Shown here: positions 16,947 to 25,629 of the stretch, piece by piece
Layout of the letters: the number at the start of each line of letters is the position of its first letter
How positions within the stretch are numbered: the stretch's first letter is position 1
Assembly: GCA_964512485.1 (NCBI GenBank)
Contig: CAZEHJ010000004.1
Coordinates: 1-64,000 of the forward strand
Direction: 5' to 3'
DNA: 64,000 nucleotides
Origin: CAZEHJ01 sp964512485
GTDB lineage: Bacteria; Bacteroidota; Rhodothermia; Rhodothermales; UBA10348
Translations under genes and position numbers: made by a program
The notes under the pieces: generated by a model
What the model saw: only the letters and a program-made list of their open reading frames with translations
The model's database searches: none
What the model was told of the DNA's origin: nothing

Positions 16947-17495
16947 TTAACCGCGGGTACTCACAACGTCTATGCCAAGTTCTCTGAGAACGGTATCAGA
17001 AAGATCGAATTGATCGCGCTTGAACATGAACAGGAACTCCCCGTTGATATCAAATACGTAATCATATCCCTCAGACGTGGCCACTTCGTCGATTGCTTGA
17101 AGAATTTTTTCCTGAACTGGCCTCATGAGCTGTTCCTGATTCAGAAATATATCCCCTTCAGGGCCAAAATACTTGACCCGCAGTCTTTCCAGGTCTTCTT
17201 CGGCTCTCACGATTTCCTGTCTGCGCCGCTGCCGTTCTTCATTGGTATAAAGCAGCTCTCTGGCCTGGTATTCACGAAATTGCTCGTCCAATTCTCCTCG
17301 GAGACCATCCAACTCCTGTTGCCAGGTTTGGGCCATTCGGTCAAGCTGTTGTTGAATAGTCGCGTATTCCGGAAGAGCATTCAGGATATATTCGGAATCG
17401 ATATATCCAATCTTCTGCTGTGCACTGGCAGACTGAAAAGGAATTACAAGCGCAAAAACCAGAGCAGCTAGAAGGGTAGACAGATTCTTAGTCAT
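16947..17495 (-). CDS. OmpH/Skp family periplasmic chaperone (copy 1)
   Basis: 182 residues; signal peptide (LSTLLAALVFALVIPF, cleavage near SASAQ). The mature part starts 'KIGYIDSEYILNALPEYATIQQQL', the OmpH family pattern, continues into a coiled coil with many E, Q and R residues (about 55-115), and ends with 'SEGYDYVFDINGEFLFMFKRDQFDLSD', the returning strand. Its position 70 bp behind bamA is the standard arrangement in this phylum, where BamA and its OmpH chaperones are encoded together. Divergence from copy 2 suggests different client preference, but this is inferred. Confidence 0.94.
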   Translation of the reverse strand: MTKNLSTLLAALVFALVIPFQSASAQQKIGYIDSEYILNALPEYATIQQQLDRMAQTWQQELDGLRGELDEQFREYQARELLYTNEERQRRRQEIVRAEEDLERLRVKYFGPEGDIFLNQEQLMRPVQEKILQAIDEVATSEGYDYVFDINGEFLFMFKRDQFDLSDTVLRELGIDVVSTRG

Positions 17496-17565
17496 CGTAC
17501 TGGCGTTGATTATTGACGGCGGAAGTTGGTAACAAGCTGTACAGTATTCAGGACTCCGTTACTTG

Positions 17566-20043
17566 TTACTGTCCGAAACTCTGGCCCAGGCTGAACTGGA
17601 AGGACCACTTTTTCGAGCCGTCGTGTTTGCTGTCAATCGCTTCAAATTCGTCAAAATTATAACCGTATGCCATTTCTACCATACCGAGAATCGGCAAGAA
17701 AAACTTCATTCCGAAGCCTGCTGACCGAAACAGATCCGTCGGATTGTACGATTTGAAGTCATGCCAAGCGTTTCCAGCGTCAATAAATGCATATGGGACG
17801 GCCTGAAGCTGCTCCGATTGAACGGCCGACCATTTCAATTCAGCAGAGTATTTATTCAATATCTGACCACCGAAGGGCTCGTTGTCAGATGCTCTCGGGC
17901 CAATTGCTCCTAAAGAGTACCCTCTCATATAGACGATGTCCTTTCCGAAGAAATTGAAAAAACCCTGCGTGTCGAAAGGAGAGCCACCAACAATGAAGCG
18001 TTCGAAGGCCACATCATCCCCATTCAATGATCCGATATACCCATAATCAGCGGCAAGGCTGAGAGACAGCTTCGGTGCGATAGGTGTATTCCAGGAGTTC
18101 TTCATTCTCCACTTGTGATACTGGATCAGATTTCCGAGCGGAGGCGCAATTTCAAGAGACAGGGAGAAAGTCGATCCACTCTGAGGGAAAAACGGATGAT
18201 CCGCCGTGTTTCTGGAGAGGGACTGTTGGATTGTGATTTCCTGGCTCACACCAAATGGTAGTGTAGAAATCCATTCCTCATTGTTGTAATACTGATAACC
18301 CAGAGATGTCGAAGTCCTGAACCATGGATCAGGCCATTTCAAACGCTGCTCGAAAAATACACGCTGATTGAACGTCTGCAATTTTCCGCCTGAACTTCCC
18401 GATCTGATAATGTTCTGTGCGATGCGCGAGTAGGAAGTGGAGAACCCGACGGGCCTCGGTTTCCCTTTGAACCAGGGCTCGGTGAAAGAAAGTGAATACT
18501 GCTGATACAGGCGACCGCTGGTCTGGACACCCACAGAGAATCGCTGTCCATCTCCGGATGGGAGCGGCTTCCACTCCTTCGCTTTGAAGAAATTCTGCAT
18601 CGAGAAGTTGTTGAACGTAAATCGCAGCATCAGAATCAGACCGAACTGACCCCAGGTACCAGATAATTCCAACTGATCGGTGCCAGCTTCCGCAAGATTG
18701 TATTGTAGATCAACTGTTTTGCTCTCTTCCCTGACGTCGATGCCAGGCCCACCGGCAAGAGATTCCTGCGTGAAATAGTTCAACTGCATCAGGCGCCTGA
18801 TTGAATCCTGAATCGCATTTCGACTGAACGTGTTTCCCGGCACCGTGGTCAATTCACGTCGCACGACATGATCCTTTGTCTTGGTGTTGCCAGCGATATT
18901 TATTGTCCCGTAGTTGTAGACATCTCCCTCGAACAGGTCAAAAAGCAGGTCGAGGCTATCTCCCACAACAGTAATCCGAGGCTCGACACTGAAGCGCATA
19001 TAGCCGGAATTGAAATACAGACTTGATACGTCTCTGTTCTTTCCGACACCATACAGATTTTCGGTCAACATCTTGGAGTTGTATGCATCTCCTTCGAGAA
19101 TTCCGAGGCGCTCATTAAGCATTTCTTCCGGGAAAAGAGTGTTTCCCTCCCACTTGATGCTTCTGACGTGATACTGTGGGCCTTCGACAACTTCCAGGTC
19201 AACTACCAGGAATGGCTTCTTGCTGTCAGCATTCTCAATGAATACTGAGTCCCGAACGACGCGCGCATCGAAATATCCATTTTCATTGTACTTCGCAACG
19301 ATGCGATCAAGATCTTTCTCGTACTCGCTGCGATCCATCTTGCCGCTACGCCAGAATCTGAGGCCACCTTTCGGTTTGGTTTCCATGGCACCGATTACCT
19401 TGGACTCGGACAAACCTTCGCTTCCGGAAATATTGATCTCGCGAACTTTTACTTTCGGACCACGATCTATCAGGAAGTCGACCGACTCCGTGTTATCAGG
19501 GTGGGACGATTTTGTCACTTCTACTTCGGCCAGAGGAAAGCCCTTCTCAGCGTAAAAGTCTGTGATGATTTGGACGCTTCTCGCGATGCTGTTCTCGTGG
19601 ACCGGTCCACGCGTTACGAGAGGGACCTCTTTGCGCAGGTCTTTTGCGTGTCCCTTCTTTATTCCCGAGAACTGATACTCCCTCAATTTGGGGACTTCGC
19701 GCACCCGGATCACCAGATATACCCCCTGACCGACCTTTCTCTCCTGAACGATCTGGACATCTTCATAGGTACGCAGACGATAAATAGCCCGAATGGCATC
19801 TCCGAGAGCAGGATCGCCCGGAATCGTCATTTTCTGTCCTATGAGAAGACGAGACGTCTGCTGCACAAAACTGTTGGAATAATCGTCACTCGTGCCTTCA
19901 ACGGAGATTCCGAGAATTTCAACAATCTCAGGGTTTCCAAGGGGACCGCGCGCATCTGAGAGCGCCTGACCGGTCAATTGCGCGTGCGATGCTCCCGTTA
20001 CTGTTGCCAGTAGAAGTAGGATAAAAAGGGCTTTGAGCCTCAT
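17566..20043 (-). CDS. bamA: Outer membrane protein assembly factor BamA
   Basis: 825 residues. BamA (Omp85 family) inserts beta-barrel proteins into the outer membrane. A signal peptide (LFILLLLATVTGASHA) is followed by POTRA-type repeats over about residues 40-430 (recognisable by 'VLVIRVREVPKLREYQFSG'-like strands, 'SIARSVQIITDFYAEKGFPLAEV' and 'DGDAYN'/'GDVYNYGTINIAGN' strand pairs), and then a C-terminal 16-strand barrel ending in 'FQFSLGQSFGQ'. The barrel contains 'GGSPFDTQGFFNFFGKDIVYMRGY', corresponding to the conserved loop-6 region with its arginine. It stands between uppS and two ompH genes, a common order in this group. 163 bp separate it from uppS, room for its own promoter. Confidence 0.95.
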   Translation of the reverse strand: MRLKALFILLLLATVTGASHAQLTGQALSDARGPLGNPEIVEILGISVEGTSDDYSNSFVQQTSRLLIGQKMTIPGDPALGDAIRAIYRLRTYEDVQIVQERKVGQGVYLVIRVREVPKLREYQFSGIKKGHAKDLRKEVPLVTRGPVHENSIARSVQIITDFYAEKGFPLAEVEVTKSSHPDNTESVDFLIDRGPKVKVREINISGSEGLSESKVIGAMETKPKGGLRFWRSGKMDRSEYEKDLDRIVAKYNENGYFDARVVRDSVFIENADSKKPFLVVDLEVVEGPQYHVRSIKWEGNTLFPEEMLNERLGILEGDAYNSKMLTENLYGVGKNRDVSSLYFNSGYMRFSVEPRITVVGDSLDLLFDLFEGDVYNYGTINIAGNTKTKDHVVRRELTTVPGNTFSRNAIQDSIRRLMQLNYFTQESLAGGPGIDVREESKTVDLQYNLAEAGTDQLELSGTWGQFGLILMLRFTFNNFSMQNFFKAKEWKPLPSGDGQRFSVGVQTSGRLYQQYSLSFTEPWFKGKPRPVGFSTSYSRIAQNIIRSGSSGGKLQTFNQRVFFEQRLKWPDPWFRTSTSLGYQYYNNEEWISTLPFGVSQEITIQQSLSRNTADHPFFPQSGSTFSLSLEIAPPLGNLIQYHKWRMKNSWNTPIAPKLSLSLAADYGYIGSLNGDDVAFERFIVGGSPFDTQGFFNFFGKDIVYMRGYSLGAIGPRASDNEPFGGQILNKYSAELKWSAVQSEQLQAVPYAFIDAGNAWHDFKSYNPTDLFRSAGFGMKFFLPILGMVEMAYGYNFDEFEAIDSKHDGSKKWSFQFSLGQSFGQ

Positions 20044-20206
20044 GAAGTACTGCCTGTTTCGATTCCTGCGAGTTCCGGAATGATGATCCCGCTTCTTAGA
20101 AGCGCATGAACGGTTCGCGCCAATTCGGGTTTCCTCGTTATCGGGGCAATCCGCTGTGCCGTCTTAACGAAGCCGGGAGGTCGATTATTGTCTCTCCGAC
20201 TCGATA

Positions 20207-20962
20207 TCAGCTTTCACTTAGTACCCTGCCAAAGCGGCGCTCACGTTCCTGAAAATCTCGAATGGCTGCATACAGATTCTCTCTCCTGAAATCCGGCCAG
20301 TAGACCGACGAAAAATGGAGTTCGGTGTATGCGGACTGCCAGAGCATGTAGTTTGAAATTCGACGCTCTCCTCCCGTTCGCACAAGCAGATCAGGATCCG
20401 AAAAGTCAGAGGTGGAAAGATGACGGGAAATGAGGTTTTCATCAATCTCTTCCGGATTTAATTCACCCGCTTTGATCTGAACAGCCAGAGATCTCATTGC
20501 ATGGGTCAAATCCCATCTTCCGCTATAAGAAAGTGCCAGTGTCAGCGTCATTCGGTTATAGTCCGCGGTGTCTGAAATCACTTCTTCCAATTCGCGTTGA
20601 CAGGCTGAAGGCAGTTTTTCGATATCCCCAATGGCGTTCAGGCTTATCTGATTGTCGTGAAACGTTACGGCCTCGCGCTTAAGTGCCTTGATCAACAGTT
20701 GCATCAGCGCGTTGATTTCGGCGAGAGGTCTGTTCCAGTTCTCGGTCGAGAATGTGTACAGCGTGAGGTTTGGGATACCCAGCTCAGCACACGCTTCGGT
20801 TACGTCGCGCACTGAGTGTACTCCAGCCTTGTGGCCTTTCACTCTGGGGTATCCGCGTTCTTTTGCCCATCTACCATTTCCGTCCATAATGACGGCAATA
20901 TGTTTGGGCAGCGGACCATTCTGCTTGAGCTGCAGCTGTATTTCAGAATCTGCCTTGCTCAC
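20207..20962 (-). CDS. uppS: Isoprenyl transferase (undecaprenyl diphosphate synthase)
   Basis: 251 residues. It condenses isopentenyl diphosphate units onto farnesyl diphosphate in cis configuration to make the C55 carrier for peptidoglycan and surface glycans. The signature 'HIAVIMDGNGRWAKERGYPRVKGHKAG' holds the catalytic Asp27; other family blocks are 'LTLYTFSTENWNRP', 'LALSYSGRWD' and 'PDLLVRTGGERRISNYMLWQSAYTEL'. The stop-to-start distance to rseP is only 2 bp, so the two are co-translated neighbours; dxr upstream makes the C5 precursor for the same pathway. Confidence 0.96.
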   Translation of the reverse strand: MSKADSEIQLQLKQNGPLPKHIAVIMDGNGRWAKERGYPRVKGHKAGVHSVRDVTEACAELGIPNLTLYTFSTENWNRPLAEINALMQLLIKALKREAVTFHDNQISLNAIGDIEKLPSACQRELEEVISDTADYNRMTLTLALSYSGRWDLTHAMRSLAVQIKAGELNPEEIDENLISRHLSTSDFSDPDLLVRTGGERRISNYMLWQSAYTELHFSSVYWPDFRRENLYAAIRDFQERERRFGRVLSES

Positions 20963-20964
20963 GA

Positions 20965-22347
20965 TCAGAGTTTGAGCAAATCATTGAAAATGACGAAGAC
21001 CATGAATGCCAACAAGATCATCATTCCAACCTGCTGTAAAGCCATTCTGATCTTGAGGGATGGCTCTTTTCGAACAATGCCCTCATATATGAGAAAGACG
21101 AGGTGTCCACCGTCAAGAGCCGGAATCGGTAAGATGTTTATGATCGCCAGAGTGATGGACAGCATCGCAACGATATTCCAGAAAAACGGAGCTCCCATGT
21201 CTGCTGCTTCCTTTGTGACCTTGGCGATCATGACCGGTCCGCCAATGTTTTGACGGAAGCTGTCTTGGCCAACGAAAATGCGTTTGAGACTGGCTGCAAC
21301 CATTCGTGTGTTTGTCCACGTATCAGCTGTTCCACTTATGATCGCCTCACCCAGTCCGTAGTCCTTTAAACGGATGAGCTGCGTAATCCCCATCAAATAC
21401 TGACCGGAAGAAAGATTGGCGGCCATCGTGACTTCATAACCAACTCCGCCAATTGTCTGGAGCGAATCCGGAAGCCTAACCGCTCCTCCGCCCACAGCCT
21501 GGGAAATCGAATCAGGACGGACAAACCTGAGCACGAACTCCTCTCCTTCCGTGGCCTGCAAGGCCAGGGGGATTTCAGAAAAGAACGTAATAGTTGAATC
21601 ACCCACGTTTGTGATTCGGTCTCCCGGAAGTAGTCCTTTCTCTTCTGCTGGAGTATTGACACCAACAAATCCGACAATTGCAGGATCGAAGTCTATCCCG
21701 AAAGAACCTCCGGACTCATTCAGTTTTGTCATTATGTCGCGAGGACCTTCCAGACGAAGCAGTTCCCCTTTTCGATCGACATCGATGATCAGTGGATCGG
21801 CCAGAAGCAACTCTTCCATGCCCCCCAGGCCCTCCAGGACATCGACAGGTTTGCCATTCACCGCCGAGATCATGTCGCCGGTTCGCAGTCCCATTTCGTG
21901 AGCGACAGATTGCTCTGAGACCACGACGGCTCCCACAGCCGGATCATACGCTTCACCGTAGCCGGCCTTGAGCGTTATGAAGATTATCGCTGCGAGAATA
22001 AAGTTGAATAGAACGCCTCCCGTAATAACCAGGATTCGTTGCCACACCGGTTTGGCCCTGAACTCGTAAGGCTGAGGCTCGGCTTCCATGAACTCTGTGT
22101 CCATGCTCTCATCGACCATTCCGGCAATCTTGACATAGCCCCCCAGAGGAGTGAGGCCAATGACGTATTCCGTTTCGCCAACTTTTTTGCCTATGATTTT
22201 CGGTGGAAATCCGACAGAGAACTTTTCGACCTTCATCTTGAAAAGCTTGGCGAACAGGAAGTGTCCCAGCTCGTGGATGAAGACCAGAATCATAATGGCC
22301 AGCAGAACCCAACCGACGTAGGGCAGAAAATTTAGAATCGCGTCCAT
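20965..22347 (-). CDS. rseP: RIP metalloprotease RseP (site-2 protease family)
   Basis: 460 residues. Intramembrane zinc protease that cuts membrane-bound anti-sigma factors and clears signal peptides. Active site HELGH at residues 25-29 in the first membrane helix; the second zinc ligand lies in the C-terminal 'INILPIPALDGGHLVFL' helix. Two PDZ-like domains occupy the middle (about residues 130-310, with 'VVSEQSVAHEMGLRTGDMISAVNG' and 'VGVNTPAEEKGLLPGDRITNVG'). Four hydrophobic helices in all. It sits between dxr and uppS on the minus strand; a gene adjacency seen in many bacteria. No anti-sigma factor gene is in the window. Confidence 0.95.
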   Translation of the reverse strand: MDAILNFLPYVGWVLLAIMILVFIHELGHFLFAKLFKMKVEKFSVGFPPKIIGKKVGETEYVIGLTPLGGYVKIAGMVDESMDTEFMEAEPQPYEFRAKPVWQRILVITGGVLFNFILAAIIFITLKAGYGEAYDPAVGAVVVSEQSVAHEMGLRTGDMISAVNGKPVDVLEGLGGMEELLLADPLIIDVDRKGELLRLEGPRDIMTKLNESGGSFGIDFDPAIVGFVGVNTPAEEKGLLPGDRITNVGDSTITFFSEIPLALQATEGEEFVLRFVRPDSISQAVGGGAVRLPDSLQTIGGVGYEVTMAANLSSGQYLMGITQLIRLKDYGLGEAIISGTADTWTNTRMVAASLKRIFVGQDSFRQNIGGPVMIAKVTKEAADMGAPFFWNIVAMLSITLAIINILPIPALDGGHLVFLIYEGIVRKEPSLKIRMALQQVGMMILLAFMVFVIFNDLLKL

Positions 22348-22419
22348 GGATTCCCCTGTGACGGGGCCGCTTGGTAATATTTATTCAGACTTGGTCTGAA
22401 GGGAATGTAGAGAAGCGCT

Positions 22420-23592
22420 CTAATTCGCGTCTACACCAGCTAGTTCCTTGACCAGTGACCGAGCCTCAATATCTATTTCGAGACGAGCCTCTATTGAATC
22501 AGCAGCATCCGGTGTGATCCGCTGCATTACGCTGTCAATCAGAGAAGAGATGCGATTGAAATTAATTTTTTCGCCGAGAAATAAGGCAACGGCTTCTTCG
22601 TTTGCTGCATTCAGTGCCGCCGGCATCGCCCCTCCCACATTCAGCGCCTGGTATGCAAGGGCCAGATTCGGATATCGCTCAGCTTGAGGCGCTTCAAATG
22701 TCAATGCTTGAGGCTTAGACCAGTCAACCGTTGGGTGCGATGCATCCCACCGTTCTGGAGCGCTCAATGCGTATTGAATAGGCACCTTCATATCCGGGGG
22801 GCCCAGCTGCGCTTTCGATGACCCGTCTTTGAACTGGACCATCGAGTGGATAATAGACTGTGGGTGTATTACTACATCGATCCTGCTTGCCTCAATTCCA
22901 AAAAGCCATCTGGCTTCGATCACTTCCAATCCTTTGTTCATCATCGTCGCCGAATCAACGGTAATCTTTGATCCCATGCTCCAATTCGGATGACTCAAGG
23001 CTTCAGGTAGAGTGATTGATTCGAATGTGGACATATCGCGTTCGCGAAACGGTCCTCCAGATGCCGTCAATATCAGTCGGTCGACGGAATCCGTCTCTTC
23101 ACCGATCAGACACTGATAGATCGCCGAGTGTTCGCTGTCCACCGGAAGAATTCGAGAATCGAACTGTTCGGCCAGACCCCGGATCAGATCTCCCGCTACT
23201 ACCATCGTCTCCTTGTTCGCAAGAGCGATCCTTCGGCCGCATTCGATGGCAGCGACAGTCGGAAGCAGTCCTGCCGAACCGACCATTGCCGTTACAACGA
23301 CGTCTACATTCGGCCATCTCGCCGCGTCCAGGATTCCTTCACTTCCTCCATGAACCCGTCTGCCCAATCTGGCACTCAAGTCTTTCGCGAGTGCCGTGTC
23401 ATGTAGAGCCACACACTCTGGTTCGAATTCCCGAACCTGCCTTTCCAGAAGATCAACATTGCGACCCGCCGCCAGGGCCACGATTGTGAACCGCTCCGGA
23501 TGCGCGCGAACGATTTCCAGTGTCTGCGTGCCGATGGACCCGGTACTTCCCAGGATGCCCACACGGACCATTTCTTTTGAAGACGAAGGCAT
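22420..23592 (-). CDS. dxr: 1-deoxy-D-xylulose-5-phosphate reductoisomerase
   Basis: 390 residues. Second enzyme of the MEP isoprenoid pathway: rearranges and reduces DXP to MEP with NADPH. 'VGILGSTGSIGTQTLEIV' is the NADPH-binding start; 'LPVDSEHSAIYQ' carries the metal-binding Asp and Glu; 'TLPEALSHPNWSMGSKITVDSATMMNKGLEVIEA' is the active-site loop; 'VVIHPQSIIHSMVQF' and 'DMKVPIQYAL' follow. The ATG at 23592 is preferred because GAAGGA stands a few bases upstream; a TTG 12 bp further out and an ATG at 23571 are alternatives. It heads the dxr-rseP-uppS-bamA-ompH-ompH series. Confidence 0.95.
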   Translation of the reverse strand: MPSSSKEMVRVGILGSTGSIGTQTLEIVRAHPERFTIVALAAGRNVDLLERQVREFEPECVALHDTALAKDLSARLGRRVHGGSEGILDAARWPNVDVVVTAMVGSAGLLPTVAAIECGRRIALANKETMVVAGDLIRGLAEQFDSRILPVDSEHSAIYQCLIGEETDSVDRLILTASGGPFRERDMSTFESITLPEALSHPNWSMGSKITVDSATMMNKGLEVIEARWLFGIEASRIDVVIHPQSIIHSMVQFKDGSSKAQLGPPDMKVPIQYALSAPERWDASHPTVDWSKPQALTFEAPQAERYPNLALAYQALNVGGAMPAALNAANEEAVALFLGEKINFNRISSLIDSVMQRITPDAADSIEARLEIDIEARSLVKELAGVDAN

Positions 23593-23769
23593 CAAGTCCT
23601 TCAACGGTGTTGGTTTTTGAAGCAGGCCTTGAGTTTTAGGGTAAGATTGCGTCCCTAAATCAAGATCGCCGAAACTTACGGGCCTCCGGCGCGATATTAA
23701 AGCGCTTCCCTCCGGAATGGTGAATTGTGCACTCCGGAAATTATCCAGTTGAGCAATGGAAATTATTTA

Positions 23770-25626
23770 ATGCGATTTCGCCACTTCATCCTTGCCTGGA
23801 TTCTTGCCATTGCGCCGGTTGGGGCTCTGTTTGCACAAAATGTTGACAGTTCACAGGTTGGAAGATTCCAACTCGCGGAATCCTTCCTGAGAGCTGCACA
23901 GTTTGAGAGAGCAATCGGTATGCTGGAAGGTCTCTACGAAGAAAGTCCGGAGACCCATGTTTTTTATGAGCGTCTGAGGGAATCGTACGAAAGCGTCAAA
24001 CGCTACGATGCAGCTATCGCCCTGGTTGATGACAAGATTGGTTCAGAAGCAGCGCCGACCTCGTATATCACCGAAAAGGCACGACTCCTCTTTCTGAAGG
24101 GTGATGAGGAAGAAGCCAAACAAGTGTGGCAGACTGCTATCGACGCGAACCAAGGCTCGCCGAGCGTCTACCTCCTTGTCTACCGGTCACTCATGCAGAT
24201 TCGACTCTTCGATTTCGCTATCGAGATTCTGGAACAGGGGCGTGAAAGACTGGAAAACGAGACTCTCTTCCAAACTGATCTTGCTCAGCTATACAATCTT
24301 ACCTCCCAGTATGGTAAGGCCGTGTCGCAATACCTGGAGCTTCTCAAGATCAATCAGAACCAGCTCAGTTATGTCAAAAGCCAGCTTGGTCAGTTCCTTG
24401 TAAACGAACAGGCACTTTCCGAGAGTATCGAGGTGGCTGAGGAAGGTGTTGGAAACGAACCACTCAATCGATCTTATCGTGAGCTACTGGCCTGGCTTTA
24501 CATCGAGGCCGGCAGCTTCCGCGAAGCACTGGCCGTGTATCGGGCTGTCGATCGTCTCGAACGTGAAGAAGGGCGAATGCTCTTCGCATTCGCCCAGATC
24601 GCGGCCGACGGTGGGGCTTACGATGTCGCTCTCGAAGCCTTTGACGAGGTACTCAGGCGCTATCCCGATGCCCCGTCAGCTCCTGACGCATTGCGCGGAC
24701 TCGGCATGATGCAATCCAAATGGGCTGAGACTCTGGGCGAACGGGTTTACGATCTTGCAGGTGAACGCCTGGAGCGCAACCATTATGACGAGGCCCTGGA
24801 TACCTTCCAGCGTTTCCTGATTGACTACCCGCTGCACTCCCAATTCCCTGATGTTCTCAGACGAATCGGAGTTCTGCATCAGGACATCTTCTTCGATTTC
24901 GTTTCTGCCGAAACCGTACTCAGAGAAGTGATTGGTCGATATCCACAGACCGAGGCCGCTAATCAGGCTGCTTTCGATCTCGGAAGGCTCGCCATAACGC
25001 AAAACAAACTCGGTGACGCCCGCGTCCAGTTCAGCCGCCTTCTTACCAGGCTCAGAACTGGAGACCTTGCTGACCAGGCTCGCTACGAACTGACTCTGCT
25101 TCATTTCTACCAGGGCGATTTCGACGCAGCTCAAGGATTTACGCAAGCCATGCAGGAAAACACATCTACCGACGTTGCCAATGACGCCATTGCCCTGAAG
25201 GTGCTGCTTATTGAGAGTATGGGGCCGGACTCACTCAACACTCCGCTCCGGCGTTTCGCGAGAATCAAACTGCTGACACGCCAACGATCATGGGAGGTCG
25301 CGAAGCATCAGCTCGAAGATCTACTCAATGAGTTCGGGCTCCATGCGCTGGCGGATGATATGCTGTTTCAACGAGCTGAACTTCAGGCCAGGACCGGCGA
25401 CCTCGAAGGAGCCATTCAGGCCTACCTGGAACTACCGCTTCTCTACCCGGCCAGCTTCCTTGGAGCAAGGAGCCTGTTCGAAGCCGCCACACTTCAAGCT
25501 GAGCAGCTTGGCGACAAAACTGCGGCAATTCAAACGTTTGAGAGAATACTCGTAGAGTATCCCGGCTCTCTACTCATAAACAACACCCGTGAAGCAATCC
25601 GATTACTAAGAGGCGATGAGGTTTAG
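23770..25626 (+). CDS. Secreted tetratricopeptide-repeat protein
   Basis: 618 residues from the chosen ATG, which starts a good signal peptide (FILAWILAIAPVGAL, cleavage after LFAQ); an in-frame upstream ATG at 23725 would bury it. The rest is helical with at least a dozen TPR-like units, for example 'ESFLRAAQFERAIGMLEGLYEE', 'EAYDVALEAFDEVLRRYPDA', 'YDEALDTFQRFLIDYPLHSQFPD' and 'GDLEGAIQAYLELPLLYP'. Spacing and the 'YP' ends of repeats resemble YbgF/BamD-type or Bacteroidota cell-envelope TPR proteins that scaffold complexes. No catalytic part. It ends 3 bp before the next secreted protein, so the two are likely functionally tied. Confidence 0.82.
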   Translation: MRFRHFILAWILAIAPVGALFAQNVDSSQVGRFQLAESFLRAAQFERAIGMLEGLYEESPETHVFYERLRESYESVKRYDAAIALVDDKIGSEAAPTSYITEKARLLFLKGDEEEAKQVWQTAIDANQGSPSVYLLVYRSLMQIRLFDFAIEILEQGRERLENETLFQTDLAQLYNLTSQYGKAVSQYLELLKINQNQLSYVKSQLGQFLVNEQALSESIEVAEEGVGNEPLNRSYRELLAWLYIEAGSFREALAVYRAVDRLEREEGRMLFAFAQIAADGGAYDVALEAFDEVLRRYPDAPSAPDALRGLGMMQSKWAETLGERVYDLAGERLERNHYDEALDTFQRFLIDYPLHSQFPDVLRRIGVLHQDIFFDFVSAETVLREVIGRYPQTEAANQAAFDLGRLAITQNKLGDARVQFSRLLTRLRTGDLADQARYELTLLHFYQGDFDAAQGFTQAMQENTSTDVANDAIALKVLLIESMGPDSLNTPLRRFARIKLLTRQRSWEVAKHQLEDLLNEFGLHALADDMLFQRAELQARTGDLEGAIQAYLELPLLYPASFLGARSLFEAATLQAEQLGDKTAAIQTFERILVEYPGSLLINNTREAIRLLRGDEV

Positions 25627-25629
25627 GCG

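Noticed and set aside
20090..20104. Palindrome cgcttct-t-agaagcg before bamA as an operator
   Set aside because: A single 15-base palindrome with a one-base centre, without a second copy or a known regulator; chance cannot be excluded.
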